Positions 1 through 7,525 of a stretch of 33,259 bases of DNA are shown here, piece after piece. This DNA is from a virus. The DNA lies in IMG/VR virus record IMGVR_UViG_3300014914_000002, positions 1 through 33,259 of that record. The stretch is one strand, 5' to 3'. Under the pieces are notes generated by a model that saw nothing but the letters and a program-made list of their open reading frames with translations, was not told the DNA's origin and did not search any database. The position numbers were made by a program, and so were the translations under genes. Numbering within the stretch: the first letter of the stretch is position 1; each line of letters opens with the position of its first letter.

Positions 1-123
1 ATGCTAATCTGTGTGGTGCTGATCTGGATGGAGCTGATCTGGATTTTTCATCCCTACCCTTATGGTGTGGGGGATTAAGCTTTAGGATTGATGAAAGATT
101 GGCAAAGCAACTAATGTATCATA
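1..123. repeat. Terminal direct repeat, left copy
   Basis: These 123 bases are identical to the last 123 bases of the window (33137-33259). The repeat lies inside the pentapeptide-repeat gene and its reading frame continues across the joined ends, so the molecule is circular or circularly permuted. The most likely origin is the k-mer overlap left when an assembler closes a circular contig. A true packaged terminal repeat is less likely, because it would have to sit in the middle of a coding sequence, but sequence alone cannot exclude it. Confidence 0.95.
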
Positions 124-260
124 CGTTACAAATAATGGATTACAGCGGAATTGACATTCCTCAGAATATTGAGGAATTACAGGCGTTTGCTAACGGCTTC
201 CATCAGGCACAAAGCGGTAGCGTAAAAAAGCTTGAGATATGCGAAAATAAGGAGGATTAG
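1..260 (+). CDS. Pentapeptide-repeat protein, C-terminal part (continues from 32605 across the circle)
   Basis: Reading from base 3, this segment encodes the last pentapeptide units (ANLCG, ADLDG, ADLDF) and then a non-repetitive tail of about 76 residues, ending at TAG 258-260. The first 123 bases duplicate the window end, so the unique part is 124-260. Joined to 32605-33259 the gene is 792 nt and encodes 263 residues. The tail has no motif I recognise. It may cap the repeat helix or bind a partner. The stop lies 1 base before the next gene's ATG, and that gene's ribosome site (AGGAGG) sits inside this reading frame, so the two are probably translationally coupled. Confidence 0.85.
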   Translation, partial: ANLCGADLDGADLDFSSLPLWCGGLSFRIDERLAKQLMYHTLQIMDYSGIDIPQNIEELQAFANGFHQAQSGSVKKLEICENKED

Positions 261-261
261 A

Positions 262-732
262 ATGGAACGAGAACTTGAACTATTGAAAGAGATGTGTGAT
301 GATTATGGTGCAGCTTGCAATCAATGTGGTTGCTATAATGAATCCGGAGAATGTTATTGCGAAATAGGGTTTGATAATTTCTCCCCTGACAAAATCAGGC
401 AGGCGATTAAAGAATGGCAAAAGAGCAAAGAGTATAAAGTGTCATTTGAGCTGATTAGCGTTGACTTTGAGAAGAAAGAATCTGTTTTTAGAGTGAAAGA
501 AGAGAATGGTGAGCAGGCGTGTGCATATGTTGTTGGTAATTCTTTCGACAGCTCATTGATTGATGATGTTTTTACTATAGATTTTGGGTGGCAGCACTAC
601 CGAGCAAACAATGAAGAAGCAACGGGGTTTACTGACGCTTGCAAGCTCTTCGCAATCGCACTTGCTAAGTTCATCAAGACCACTCCGATATATGACAGTC
701 ACATAAAGAATTATGGTAATGACAATGGATAG
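262..732 (+). CDS. Unknown protein with a cysteine-rich N-terminus
   Basis: The gene encodes 156 residues from ATG 262, preceded by AGGAGG at good spacing. The in-frame TTG 30 bases upstream is not needed. Six cysteines fall within residues 12-33 (C12, C19, C22, C24, C31, C33), a spacing that suggests a small metal-binding knuckle. The rest is a mixed acidic/aromatic region without a motif I recognise. It overlaps the primase-helicase gene by 20 bases and follows the pentapeptide-repeat gene by 1 base, so all three are probably co-expressed early. It could be a small zinc-binding regulator or replication accessory protein, but no function can be assigned. Confidence 0.7.
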   Translation: MERELELLKEMCDDYGAACNQCGCYNESGECYCEIGFDNFSPDKIRQAIKEWQKSKEYKVSFELISVDFEKKESVFRVKEENGEQACAYVVGNSFDSSLIDDVFTIDFGWQHYRANNEEATGFTDACKLFAIALAKFIKTTPIYDSHIKNYGNDNG

Positions 733-3253
733 TATCAATATCAGCTATGGACTTAATGTGCTAAAACCAGCCGTTAAAACTGTAACGCTGGAACAGGTCA
801 TCAAGACTATACGCACTAACAAAACTCTGGCAGCCAAGATTAAGGCTGTCAGGGATGCACCTGACAAGAAAACAAAGTCAGAAAAGAAGAAGCTGTTACC
901 GTTCTTTTCAGGGGCAACATTCAAAAAGGATTACTGTAATAATGCGAATTTTGAACACATCACAGTGATTGTATTTGACTTTGATGATCTTGGCTCTGAG
1001 TTATCGTCGACCTTTGACCAACTCATTAAATTACCCTTTATTTTGGCTGTTTTCGTCTCTCCAAGTGGGGATGGCCTGAAGGTCATCTGTAGGTTGCCCA
1101 AGCTGGTCAAATCGGCTGAGGTATATTTACAATATTGGCATGAGTACTCATCTTTTTTCCGTGATCAGTACAAGCTTGAGAATGATCGAGGCACTAAGGA
1201 TGTCAGGCGGATATGCTACTTGTCAGCTGATCCAGATGCTTATTACAACCCTGCAGCAAAAGCAATGTACTCGTTTGATCCGGCAAAAGCAAGAGACTTT
1301 GACCGACCGGGCAAGTTACTTGCTGACTCTAACAAGCAGGCACAGATTGAGTATGACGGTGATGCGAGCGACTCAGATCTATTGTCAGCCGCTAAACATC
1401 TATCAAATCGATCGTGGGAATATAGTGATTGGGTTAAAGCTGGCATGGCTCTTGCTTCATTGGGTGCATCTGGTCTAAATTACTTTCTGGCAATGTCGGA
1501 CAATGCTAATTATGATGACTCTCAGCAATCCTTAGTTGATACGTTCAACGGATTTTTAAAGACTAAAAACGGATCTGTGCATATTAGTACATTCTTCCAT
1601 TTTGCGATTAACACAGGCTGGGATCGACCAAAAGCAAATTTTCCAGCAGCCGATGCTTTAGCAAAATCGAAATCTATTGAGAGAAAGAAAACTAAGGTAT
1701 CGGCTGATCCCATCAAATTTTGGACTTATGACAGCAAGAAAAATATCGTAATCAACCAGTCAACTATTACTGCATTCTTGGAGCATTTTGGATTTCGGAA
1801 ACTATTTGTCAATGAGCTGGTGTTCAGCTTTGTGCAGGTGCAGAATAAGATAGTCAGACAGGTTACACCAGTATTGATCAAGGATTTTGTCCTTGACTGG
1901 TTGGATGATCAGGATGCGATACTTGATGAGCTGAAAGCAATGCGAGACGGTGAGCCTGTGACCATTAATATCTGGAACACAGCAGTCAAAGATGTTTTGC
2001 TTGCAAAAGCGGGCTTATTCCGAGAGGACAAGCTTGAGTTCTTGAGGACGGAGGATATTAAGTTTGTCAAGGACTCCAAGCATAAGGCGTTCATTTTCTT
2101 CAAAAATCGATTTGTCGAGATCACCAAAACCGGATCAAAGATCAAGGATTATAAAGATTTGAAAGGCTGTGTCTGGGCGAGCAGAGTTGAGGATCGTAAT
2201 ATCACAGCAGATGCAGGCAACAGCGGGGATTTTGAACAGTTTTGTGTTAATGTAGCTAGTGGCGGCAATGCAACCAAAAGACTTGAGTCATTACGCTCAA
2301 TGGCTGGATATTTACTTCATAAGTACAAAGATCCCACAGATGCAAGAGCTGTTATTTTTATTGATGCAGCGATTAGCGACATGGGGCAAGCAAGCGGAGG
2401 CACTGGCAAGTCATTATTCTGCGAAGCACTGGGCAAGATGGTGTCAACTCACAGTCAGGACGCTAGAAACTTCAAATTCGGTAATCAATTTGGGTTCCAG
2501 AACGTACAGCCTGGGTTAGGATTATTCATTTTTAATGACGCAAATCCGACTTTTCCGTTTGGTAAGATGTTCAGCATGATCACAGATGGCATGATGACTG
2601 AGAAGAAGAATAAAGACGCTGTAGTTCTCTCTTTTGATTTATCACCTAAATTCATGATCACAACTAACTACATCATAGGTGGCATTGATGCAAGCTCTCA
2701 GAGACGACAGGCAATTTTTGAGTTTGCTGATTTTTATAGTGTTGAGCATAGACCGATTGATGAGTTTGGTAAAGCTTTCTTTAATGATTGGGATGCTGAT
2801 GACTGGAACTCGTTTGACTGGTTTATGATCAGCTGCATCCAATATTATCTGGCTAATGGTATTATTGATGCAGGTGTTGTAAATCTGCGATACAAAAAGC
2901 TACGAGCTGAGATCGGATCAAGCTTTGCTGATTGGATATTGGATCAATGGCGATTGGCAATGATCGACATGGCTGATGCAGGATTTGCCCGGATAGGCGG
3001 CAAGCTGAAGGATATGAAATTGAGCTACATCGAGACGTTCGGCGAAGCTAAGAAAGCTACGCCAAATTATATGAACACAATATTGAAGCGATTTGCCAAA
3101 ATTTATGGGCTTGAGTATGTTGATGTCAGGACAGGCACACACCGAGAGTTTTATGTGTCTGGCACAATACAAGACGAATCATTCATAATGTCACTTGGTG
3201 AGACCAAAACAGGTGAAGTGGCTAATAATAACCAAGAACAAATCCCGTTCTAA
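713..3253 (+). CDS. Primase-helicase (BT4734-like primase, PriCT-2, SF3 ATPase)
   Basis: This 846-residue protein probably primes and unwinds DNA at the phage origin. Residues about 60-200 resemble the BT4734/VirE N-terminal family: an acidic DFDD stretch near residue 92, then SPSGDGLK, then a late RRICYLSADP segment. Residues about 215-300 look like a PriCT-2 linker. The C-terminal half is an SF3/VapE-type helicase with Walker A GGTGKS at 562-567, a Walker B-like FIFND ending at D609, and an ITTNY sensor near 650. This domain order is known from Bacteroidota mobile elements and phages and from virulence-associated E proteins. The start is uncertain among ATGs at 713, 719 and 725, and none has a strong ribosome site. 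It is the only recognisable replication enzyme besides the SF2 helicase at 5745, so DNA polymerase must come from the host. Confidence 0.85.
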   Translation: MVMTMDSINISYGLNVLKPAVKTVTLEQVIKTIRTNKTLAAKIKAVRDAPDKKTKSEKKKLLPFFSGATFKKDYCNNANFEHITVIVFDFDDLGSELSSTFDQLIKLPFILAVFVSPSGDGLKVICRLPKLVKSAEVYLQYWHEYSSFFRDQYKLENDRGTKDVRRICYLSADPDAYYNPAAKAMYSFDPAKARDFDRPGKLLADSNKQAQIEYDGDASDSDLLSAAKHLSNRSWEYSDWVKAGMALASLGASGLNYFLAMSDNANYDDSQQSLVDTFNGFLKTKNGSVHISTFFHFAINTGWDRPKANFPAADALAKSKSIERKKTKVSADPIKFWTYDSKKNIVINQSTITAFLEHFGFRKLFVNELVFSFVQVQNKIVRQVTPVLIKDFVLDWLDDQDAILDELKAMRDGEPVTINIWNTAVKDVLLAKAGLFREDKLEFLRTEDIKFVKDSKHKAFIFFKNRFVEITKTGSKIKDYKDLKGCVWASRVEDRNITADAGNSGDFEQFCVNVASGGNATKRLESLRSMAGYLLHKYKDPTDARAVIFIDAAISDMGQASGGTGKSLFCEALGKMVSTHSQDARNFKFGNQFGFQNVQPGLGLFIFNDANPTFPFGKMFSMITDGMMTEKKNKDAVVLSFDLSPKFMITTNYIIGGIDASSQRRQAIFEFADFYSVEHRPIDEFGKAFFNDWDADDWNSFDWFMISCIQYYLANGIIDAGVVNLRYKKLRAEIGSSFADWILDQWRLAMIDMADAGFARIGGKLKDMKLSYIETFGEAKKATPNYMNTILKRFAKIYGLEYVDVRTGTHREFYVSGTIQDESFIMSLGETKTGEVANNNQEQIPF

Positions 3254-3290
3254 ATATGGCGATTATGCCACAATTAAACAGGAGTATTAA

Positions 3291-3473
3291 ATGAAAACTT
3301 ACATAGTTCTTGAGAGCAAGGCAATTCTGACTTTTTCTAAGCAAAACAGTAATTATTTACTGGGTTTAACAAATCGGGAGAATGAAGAATGCATGCTTGA
3401 AGAGATTACTCTCAAGCAAATGGGAGAACTAGTGAAAATGATAAACATAATGGTCAAACAGGAGGAGGAATGA
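3291..3473 (+). CDS. Small unknown protein (60 aa)
   Basis: The gene encodes 60 residues from ATG 3291, with AGGAG 7 bases upstream. The sequence is charged, with no membrane segment and no motif I recognise. It looks like two beta strands followed by an amphipathic helix near the C-terminus (residues about 38-58). Its TGA overlaps the next ATG (ATGA), so it is translationally coupled to the gene at 3470. It belongs to a run of small accessory genes between the primase-helicase and the methyltransferase remnants. Confidence 0.6.
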   Translation: MKTYIVLESKAILTFSKQNSNYLLGLTNRENEECMLEEITLKQMGELVKMINIMVKQEEE

Positions 3474-3838
3474 GTAATGTCAAAATATGTAATAACACAG
3501 ATATAAAGCAACTGAGGGAGCTTGAGGAAGCTGACGGGTATTTTAGGGACACCAAAACTCAGCTGAGAGTAAAAGGATGGAATGTCAAGTGCACATACAA
3601 GGAGATAACAGATACTTTCTTCCTTGAAAAAATGGAAGGCGACACAAGCGAGAATATTATTGAGCCTGCTGTTATTTATTTTGACATGATTAATGACGGT
3701 GAGATTGACCCTTACCAAACAGAGTTTGAGGTAATCTCCACAGTTTTCTTTGATGTTCCGGTTATCAAGCAAAAGAAAGACAGTAGCCAACTAGAGGTTT
3801 TTGACAACACAGGGGGAGAAGCAAATGACGCGGAGTGA
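3470..3838 (+). CDS. Unknown acidic protein (122 aa)
   Basis: The gene encodes 122 residues, starting in an ATGA overlap behind a strong GGAGGAGG ribosome site. The protein is acidic and soluble, with no signal peptide or membrane segment. Its N-terminal third is helical and rich in Glu/Lys. The centre (residues about 50-105) alternates polar and hydrophobic residues like a small beta-sheet domain. I do not recognise the family. It overlaps the start of the next gene (ATG 3825) by 14 bases. Small acidic proteins beside phage methyltransferases are sometimes anti-restriction factors, but nothing here shows that directly. Confidence 0.6.
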   Translation: MSNVKICNNTDIKQLRELEEADGYFRDTKTQLRVKGWNVKCTYKEITDTFFLEKMEGDTSENIIEPAVIYFDMINDGEIDPYQTEFEVISTVFFDVPVIKQKKDSSQLEVFDNTGGEANDAE

Positions 3839-4079
3839 ATTACTATATAAATACACAGAAGTAACAAGGTTGTATGTTGACTATCTTGAAATGATACTAA
3901 ATGCAAACATTGAATATGAATGCGGAACAAGGTATAAGGTGGGGTCATTCTATATGGATTGGCGGGATATATATTTTGCGGTTAATACGGTGATGCCCCC
4001 AGATTTAGTATGGGCATGGATGAGGGTTGACGCGGAAGTGAGAGAAAGTTTAGAGAAATGGTGGCAACATAAACCTTAA
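3825..4079 (+). CDS. Small unknown protein, tandem paralog A
   Basis: The gene encodes 84 residues from ATG 3825, with GGGGGAG upstream. A TTG 24 bases earlier is in frame but unlikely. It is clearly related to the next gene. Both begin MTR, share YLEMIL near residues 19-26, then a Y-x-(V/I)-G-(S/D) strand, then RDI-(Y/R)-FAV and a P/S-x-(L/M)-(V/I)-W segment. This copy extends about 17 residues further, ending KWWQHKP. The family is unknown to me. The shared N-terminal helix and central FAV motif suggest a small helical domain. Confidence 0.65.
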   Translation: MTRSELLYKYTEVTRLYVDYLEMILNANIEYECGTRYKVGSFYMDWRDIYFAVNTVMPPDLVWAWMRVDAEVRESLEKWWQHKP

Positions 4080-4091
4080 CAAGGAGGAGAA

Positions 4092-4295
4092 ATGACACGA
4101 GACAACTTACGATGCCAGTATGATAATGTAATGAGCATGTACACTGGATACTTAGAGATGATACTTGATACGGAGATTGATAAAATAGGAGATCAGGTTT
4201 ACAACATTGGTGATTATTATTGCAGTGATCGAGATATTCGATTTGCGGTTGACTCAGGAATGCAATCGGAAATGATATGGAGTGTGGGAAAATGA
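4092..4295 (+). CDS. Small unknown protein, tandem paralog B
   Basis: The gene encodes 67 residues from ATG 4092, behind AAGGAGGAG. It is the diverged duplicate of the gene at 3825: Y-(V/T)-(D/G)-YLEMIL, Y-(K/N)-(V/I)-G, RDIxFAV and the final (V/I)W are kept, while the DNA has diverged strongly, so the duplication is not recent. It is shorter at the C-terminus because its reading frame ends where the methyltransferase remnant begins (ATGA overlap at 4292-4295). Its tail SVGK could therefore be a product of the deletion next door. Function unknown. Confidence 0.65.
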   Translation: MTRDNLRCQYDNVMSMYTGYLEMILDTEIDKIGDQVYNIGDYYCSDRDIRFAVDSGMQSEMIWSVGK

Positions 4296-4802
4296 CTAAC
4301 CTACACAATGGCGATTGCCTTGAAGTGATGAAGGGATTTGAGGACAACTAGTGGCACTTACAATACAGATAAGGGATTGGGCGATAATGCAAACGGGGTA
4401 GGTAGCGGAGTAAAGAAGCATATATCTAATGACCAACAAGGCAGATTCCCCGCCAATATAATACTCGATAATGAAGCAGCGAAATTGCTGGATGAACAGA
4501 CTAACGACAATGTGTCGAGGTTCTTCTATGTGGCTAAGCCTAGTAAGGCGGGGCGGAATAATGGGGTTGAGGATAGTAAGGCGGATGACCCATATAAAAT
4601 CAGGAAGCAAAACAACAAAAAGAATTTTCATCCGACTGTCAAGCCGGTAACGCTTATGAAGTACTTATGCCAGATGACACAAACGCCCACAAAAGGCAAT
4701 GTACTTGATCCGTTTATGGGGATTGAGAGGAATGAGGACTATTTCAACCTTGCAAAGACAAGGATCGAGAACGCTAATTTGCAGACTGAGCTGACGCTGT
4801 AG
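4292..4802 (+). pseudogene. DNA methyltransferase remnant 1 (core deleted)
   Basis: ATG 4292 opens a typical beta-class N-terminus (NGDCLEVMKG) but hits TAG at 4349-4351 after 19 codons. The rest of the gene resumes in a different frame. From about 4350 to 4802 the sequence encodes recognisable C-terminal pieces: GRFPANIILDNEAAKLLDEQ, SRFFYVAKPSK, HPTVKPVTLMKYL and DPFMG followed directly by IERNEDYFNLAKTRI. The catalytic DPPY region is missing. So is the SGTT...R-x-FIG stretch that normally separates DPFMG from IE, which forms the AdoMet pocket. Two internal deletions, one frame-breaking, therefore removed both active-site motifs. The encoded C-terminal fragment could still be translated, but it cannot methylate DNA. 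Confidence 0.8.
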
Positions 4803-4811
4803 GAGGCGGAG

Positions 4812-5171
4812 ATGAAGATTGATAATGTATACAATGAAGATTGCATAACGACAATGAGCAGGATGCCTGATGGGTTTGTTGATCTGGTGGTTACTTCTCC
4901 ACCTTATGATAATATGCGGACATATAACCAGGACATTGATAAATCTTGGGGTGATCATGTTTGGAAGCCGATTATCAAGGAGTTATTCAGGGTAACTAAG
5001 CGTTGGGGTAAGATACAACTTATGGAAAATAGCAAATCTTTCCCAGCTAGGTGTTGAGGAGCAATTAAGAACAAAAGAAAATGGATTGGATCAGAATTAT
5101 CAAGCGAATATTGCGATATTATCAACAAGAGAATCGGTATTGTAATGAGCCAATTAATGATTGATTTTTAG
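4812..5171 (+). pseudogene. DNA methyltransferase remnant 2 (core deleted, internal TGA)
   Basis: ATG 4812 has a good AGGAGG site. The N-terminus is a beta-class DNA methyltransferase: NEDCITTM, then motif IV TSPPY at residues 28-32, then WKPIIKELFRVTK. After about residue 72 the homology stops, and TGA follows at 5055-5057. Past that stop, in the same frame, 5058-5171 encodes a typical C-terminus (RKWIGSELSSEYCDIINKRI) ending at TAG 5169-5171. Everything in between, including the FxGxG AdoMet motif and the target-recognition region, is gone. An 81-residue product could be made from the first part but would lack cofactor binding. It sits 9 bases after remnant 1, with the same pattern of ends kept and core lost. 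Confidence 0.8.
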
Positions 5172-5268
5172 TGTGTAAAATCACCCGAATTTTGACCAGA
5201 TTATAGACGTGGAATTGAGTGTTGAATATTGGCTCAGAAATGGGCTGTTTTTAGGGGTTATTTGCCAA

Positions 5269-5294
5269 TGACAATTTTAAAATCAAAATTGTCA
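5269..5294. repeat. Perfect 10-bp inverted repeat
   Basis: TGACAATTTT (5269-5278) and AAAATTGTCA (5285-5294) are perfect inverted copies separated by 6 bases. The arms are two of the 14 iteron-like pentamers with their A/T flanks. The arms could bind a dimeric protein or form a short A/T-rich hairpin. No T-run typical of a terminator follows directly. Confidence 0.75.
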
Positions 5295-5514
5295 CAGATT
5301 GCAAAAAATTGTCATAAAATTGTCATTTTAGTTAGGTTGCTAATAGTACGGTTCCGAAGCAATGACAAATTTGCATCTTTTTATGACAAAAATGACAAAC
5401 CCACTTTTAAAATTGTCATAGGTCAAGTTGTTGCGGCACAGCATTATAAGAAAAGTGCAATGACAAATTTTATTTGCACTTAAAGCTATACAACACATAG
5501 AGTTAAAGCGAATC

Positions 5515-5650
5515 TATGACAAATATGACAGTTTTTTTACGTAAACGTAAGGGAATAAAAATATATGTATATATAGGGTAAATAGAGAGAATATGTATAA
5601 AAAGCCAATATATATATAAAACATAGCGAAAAACTGTCATTTCTGTCATA
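5515..5650. repeat. Inverted double iterons flanking an AT-rich core
   Basis: The left arm 5515-5536 holds two TATGACA units 9 bp apart followed by GTTTTT. The right arm 5629-5650 is its reverse complement, with 2 mismatches in 22 positions. The 92 bases between the arms are about one quarter G+C, contain runs of TATATA, and include the palindrome TTACGTAA at 5537-5544. Two initiator dimers on either side of an easily melted core is a plausible origin architecture. Confidence 0.7.
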
Positions 5651-5744
5651 AACTGCCCTAAAACATTGACTACGACCAGCCGGAAGGCACTTTTCAAAAT
5701 TGTCACAAAATAATTTTTAGAGGATAAAAACAACAGGAGGATTA

Positions 5745-7103
5745 ATGGAGCAAATTAACATTGATTTTGAGGCTAAAAAACAGGCTATTTTTTGCATGCA
5801 AAAAGGCACCATAAAACTACGAGATTATCAGCAGAATATTTATGAGGAAGCGATTAACATTTTGAACAAATACGGTCTCGTTTATCTGGCACTTGAAACC
5901 AGGCTCGGCAAGACATTTATTGCAGCATTTCTGGCTGACAAATTTCTAAAGGATCAGAACCAGAGTTTTCTATTTGTCACGAAAAAGAAAGCGATCCCAA
6001 ACATAAAAGAGAATCTCGAGGATATGGGATTGGCTGCCAGATGCAAATTGATCAACTATGAGTCAGTTCACAAGGTCAAAGAGTTTTATCCTGTTATCAT
6101 TCTGGATGAGGCTCACAGGCTCGGGTCATTCCCGAAAAAGTGTAAAGCAGTCAAAGTGCTTGAGAGGATGACAAGGAACTCATTGATCATTTACCTGTCA
6201 GCTACACCAACACCGGAATCATTAAGCCAGATTTATCATCAATTGCAACTATCCTCACATTCACCGTTCACTCAATATGCTAACTTTTACAAATTTGCTC
6301 GCAAATACGTCGACGTGAAGCAAAAGAAGATAAAAAAGGGTTTATCTGTTAACGATTATTCAAATGCCCGAGAATCGCTTATTATGCCTTTGATTGCTCC
6401 GCTCACTATTAAGTACACTCAGGAGCAAGCAGGATTCCCATTCCCCGAGATTGATGAGCGGATCGAGTTTGTCAAGATGAATGATAATGTTAAGTTGTTG
6501 TCAAACATACTATTAAAGCATAGCTTCTATCAGAGTAAGTTACAGCCGGAGTATTTTATTGACATCGGCAGTGCAGCGGATATGCAAAATAAGATACACC
6601 AAATCAGCTCAGGCAGTGTAATTTTCAAAAATGACCAAGATGAGCCGGAGTATATGATTCTGGATGAGGCGAAAGGCAGGCGATGCAAGCAATTAATCAA
6701 GGGCAAGAAAACAGCTATATTCTACAAATTTATAGGCGAGAAAAACATCATAGAATCTACCTTAGATCAGTGTAACTTAACCAATGACCCGATTGAGTTT
6801 GAGTCTAATAAAAATTGCGTGTTTTACGGCCAAATACAAGCCGTTAAGGAAGGTATCAAGCTAAAGTCAGCAGAACAGATCATTTTCTTTAATATCTCGT
6901 TCTCTTGGACGGATTACGCTCAGGCAAAGAACCGACTACAGGACATGCACCGGGAGCATCCCCCTAAGCTGATCTGGTTATTCTCAGAGGATGGAATTGA
7001 GCAGAAGATATATAAGCGACTGATGAAGAAAAAAAGCTTTACAACAATACACTTCAGGGCAGACTATGACTACAAGTATGTAAAAAAACAGGAGCAACAA
7101 TGA
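5745..7103 (+). CDS. SF2 (DEAH/SNF2-like) DNA helicase
   Basis: This 452-residue ATP-dependent helicase or translocase starts at ATG 5745 behind AGGAGG. Domain 1 has a Q-like RDYQ motif (26-29), motif I ETRLGKT (51-57), motif II DEAH (121-124) and motif III SAT (152-154). Domain 2 ends with a motif VI-like QAKNRLQDMHR near residue 410. The size matches compact phage helicases of the SNF2-type group that lie near a VRR-NUC gene. It probably remodels DNA during replication or recombination. Its position directly after the origin-like region, and its ATGA overlap with the nuclease gene at 7100, suggest the two proteins act together. Confidence 0.85.
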   Translation: MEQINIDFEAKKQAIFCMQKGTIKLRDYQQNIYEEAINILNKYGLVYLALETRLGKTFIAAFLADKFLKDQNQSFLFVTKKKAIPNIKENLEDMGLAARCKLINYESVHKVKEFYPVIILDEAHRLGSFPKKCKAVKVLERMTRNSLIIYLSATPTPESLSQIYHQLQLSSHSPFTQYANFYKFARKYVDVKQKKIKKGLSVNDYSNARESLIMPLIAPLTIKYTQEQAGFPFPEIDERIEFVKMNDNVKLLSNILLKHSFYQSKLQPEYFIDIGSAADMQNKIHQISSGSVIFKNDQDEPEYMILDEAKGRRCKQLIKGKKTAIFYKFIGEKNIIESTLDQCNLTNDPIEFESNKNCVFYGQIQAVKEGIKLKSAEQIIFFNISFSWTDYAQAKNRLQDMHREHPPKLIWLFSEDGIEQKIYKRLMKKKSFTTIHFRADYDYKYVKKQEQQ

Positions 7104-7456
7104 GCGAGCAAACAATACAATCAAGGATAATGAAGGATATCAATAGCCGGAAGGGTTGTCACGCTTTTAAGATTGTCAGTGCAAGTAAAGCAGGCTGTCC
7201 GGATATATTAGCCTGCATCAATGGTCACTTCATCGGGATGGAGATCAAGAAGCCTGGTGAGATTCCTACACCACAGCAGGCACACCGACTAACTCAGATT
7301 AGATCATCTGGCGGCGTCAGTGTCTGGTTTGATAGCTTTGACAGTTACTTTGACTGGATTGAACGGTTCATTCCTAGGGCACTATTTGAGGTGGATGATT
7401 CGTTCCGTGAGTTAGCACCGCCAACGGCAAAAATAATAGAGGAGTTGATGATATAG
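7100..7456 (+). CDS. VRR-NUC domain nuclease
   Basis: This 118-residue protein overlaps the helicase stop as ATGA. It matches the small stand-alone VRR-NUC family, a PD-(D/E)XK-type fold. An early helix has E3 and Q7. GCPDIL at 32-37 supplies the catalytic P-D, MEIKKP at 47-52 gives E-x-K, and PTPQQ at 56-60 is the usual helix after the active site. Phage VRR-NUC proteins cut branched or structured DNA and are commonly encoded next to an SF2 helicase, as here. A role in processing replication or packaging intermediates is likely by family, but the substrate is not visible from sequence. Confidence 0.85.
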   Translation: MSEQTIQSRIMKDINSRKGCHAFKIVSASKAGCPDILACINGHFIGMEIKKPGEIPTPQQAHRLTQIRSSGGVSVWFDSFDSYFDWIERFIPRALFEVDDSFRELAPPTAKIIEELMI

Positions 7457-7467
7457 CAAAATAATAC

Positions 7468-7495
7468 TTGACAAGTGTTTTAATGCGGATAGAAT
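7468..7495 (+). promoter_or_regulatory. Sigma70-like promoter for the late operon
   Basis: TTGACA (7468-7473) is a perfect -35 consensus. A 16-bp spacer separates it from TAGAAT (7490-7495), 5 of 6 to the -10 consensus. It sits in the only gap (69 bp) between the VRR-NUC gene and the terminase genes, just before a GAGAGGGGG ribosome site, so it is well placed to drive the packaging and structural operon. TTGACA-like words are common in this genome, so the match could be chance. Confidence 0.5.
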
Positions 7496-7525
7496 ATGGT
7501 TGAGAGATTGAGAGGGGGCTGAATA

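Larger units (their letters stand above)
5172..5744. other. Putative replication origin, gene-free iteron region
   Basis: No convincing gene lies in these 573 bases. Between 5269 and 5705 the pentamer TGACA occurs seven times (5269, 5363, 5384, 5393, 5461, 5517, 5526) and its complement TGTCA seven times (5290, 5310, 5321, 5414, 5635, 5644, 5701), usually inside ATGACAAAT or AAAATTGTCAT contexts. Pairs are spaced 9 bp apart three times and 11 bp once. A 92-bp core at 5537-5628 is only about one quarter G+C and is bracketed by inverted copies of a double iteron. Arrays of short repeats beside an AT-rich unwinding stretch are typical of initiator-bound origins, and the region precedes a helicase gene. 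Multiple operators for a repressor are the main alternative. Confidence 0.6.

Noticed and set aside
232-261. Upstream TTG start for the cysteine-rich gene
   Set aside because: The AGGAGG at 250-255 is ideally placed for ATG 262, and the longer form would overlap the pentapeptide gene without need.
2259-2519. An 86-codon sense frame inside the primase-helicase gene
   Set aside because: It lies over the Walker A region of a clearly conserved protein and has no ribosome site.
4812-5171. TGA recoding to join the two halves of methyltransferase remnant 2
   Set aside because: TGA ends several clearly intact genes here (for example at 3471-3473 and 14799-14801), and the core of the enzyme is missing even if TGA is read through.
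5229-5483. An 84-codon frame in the origin-like region
   Set aside because: It starts at TTG without a ribosome site, its sequence is dominated by the TGACA/TGTCA iterons, and it does not look protein-like.
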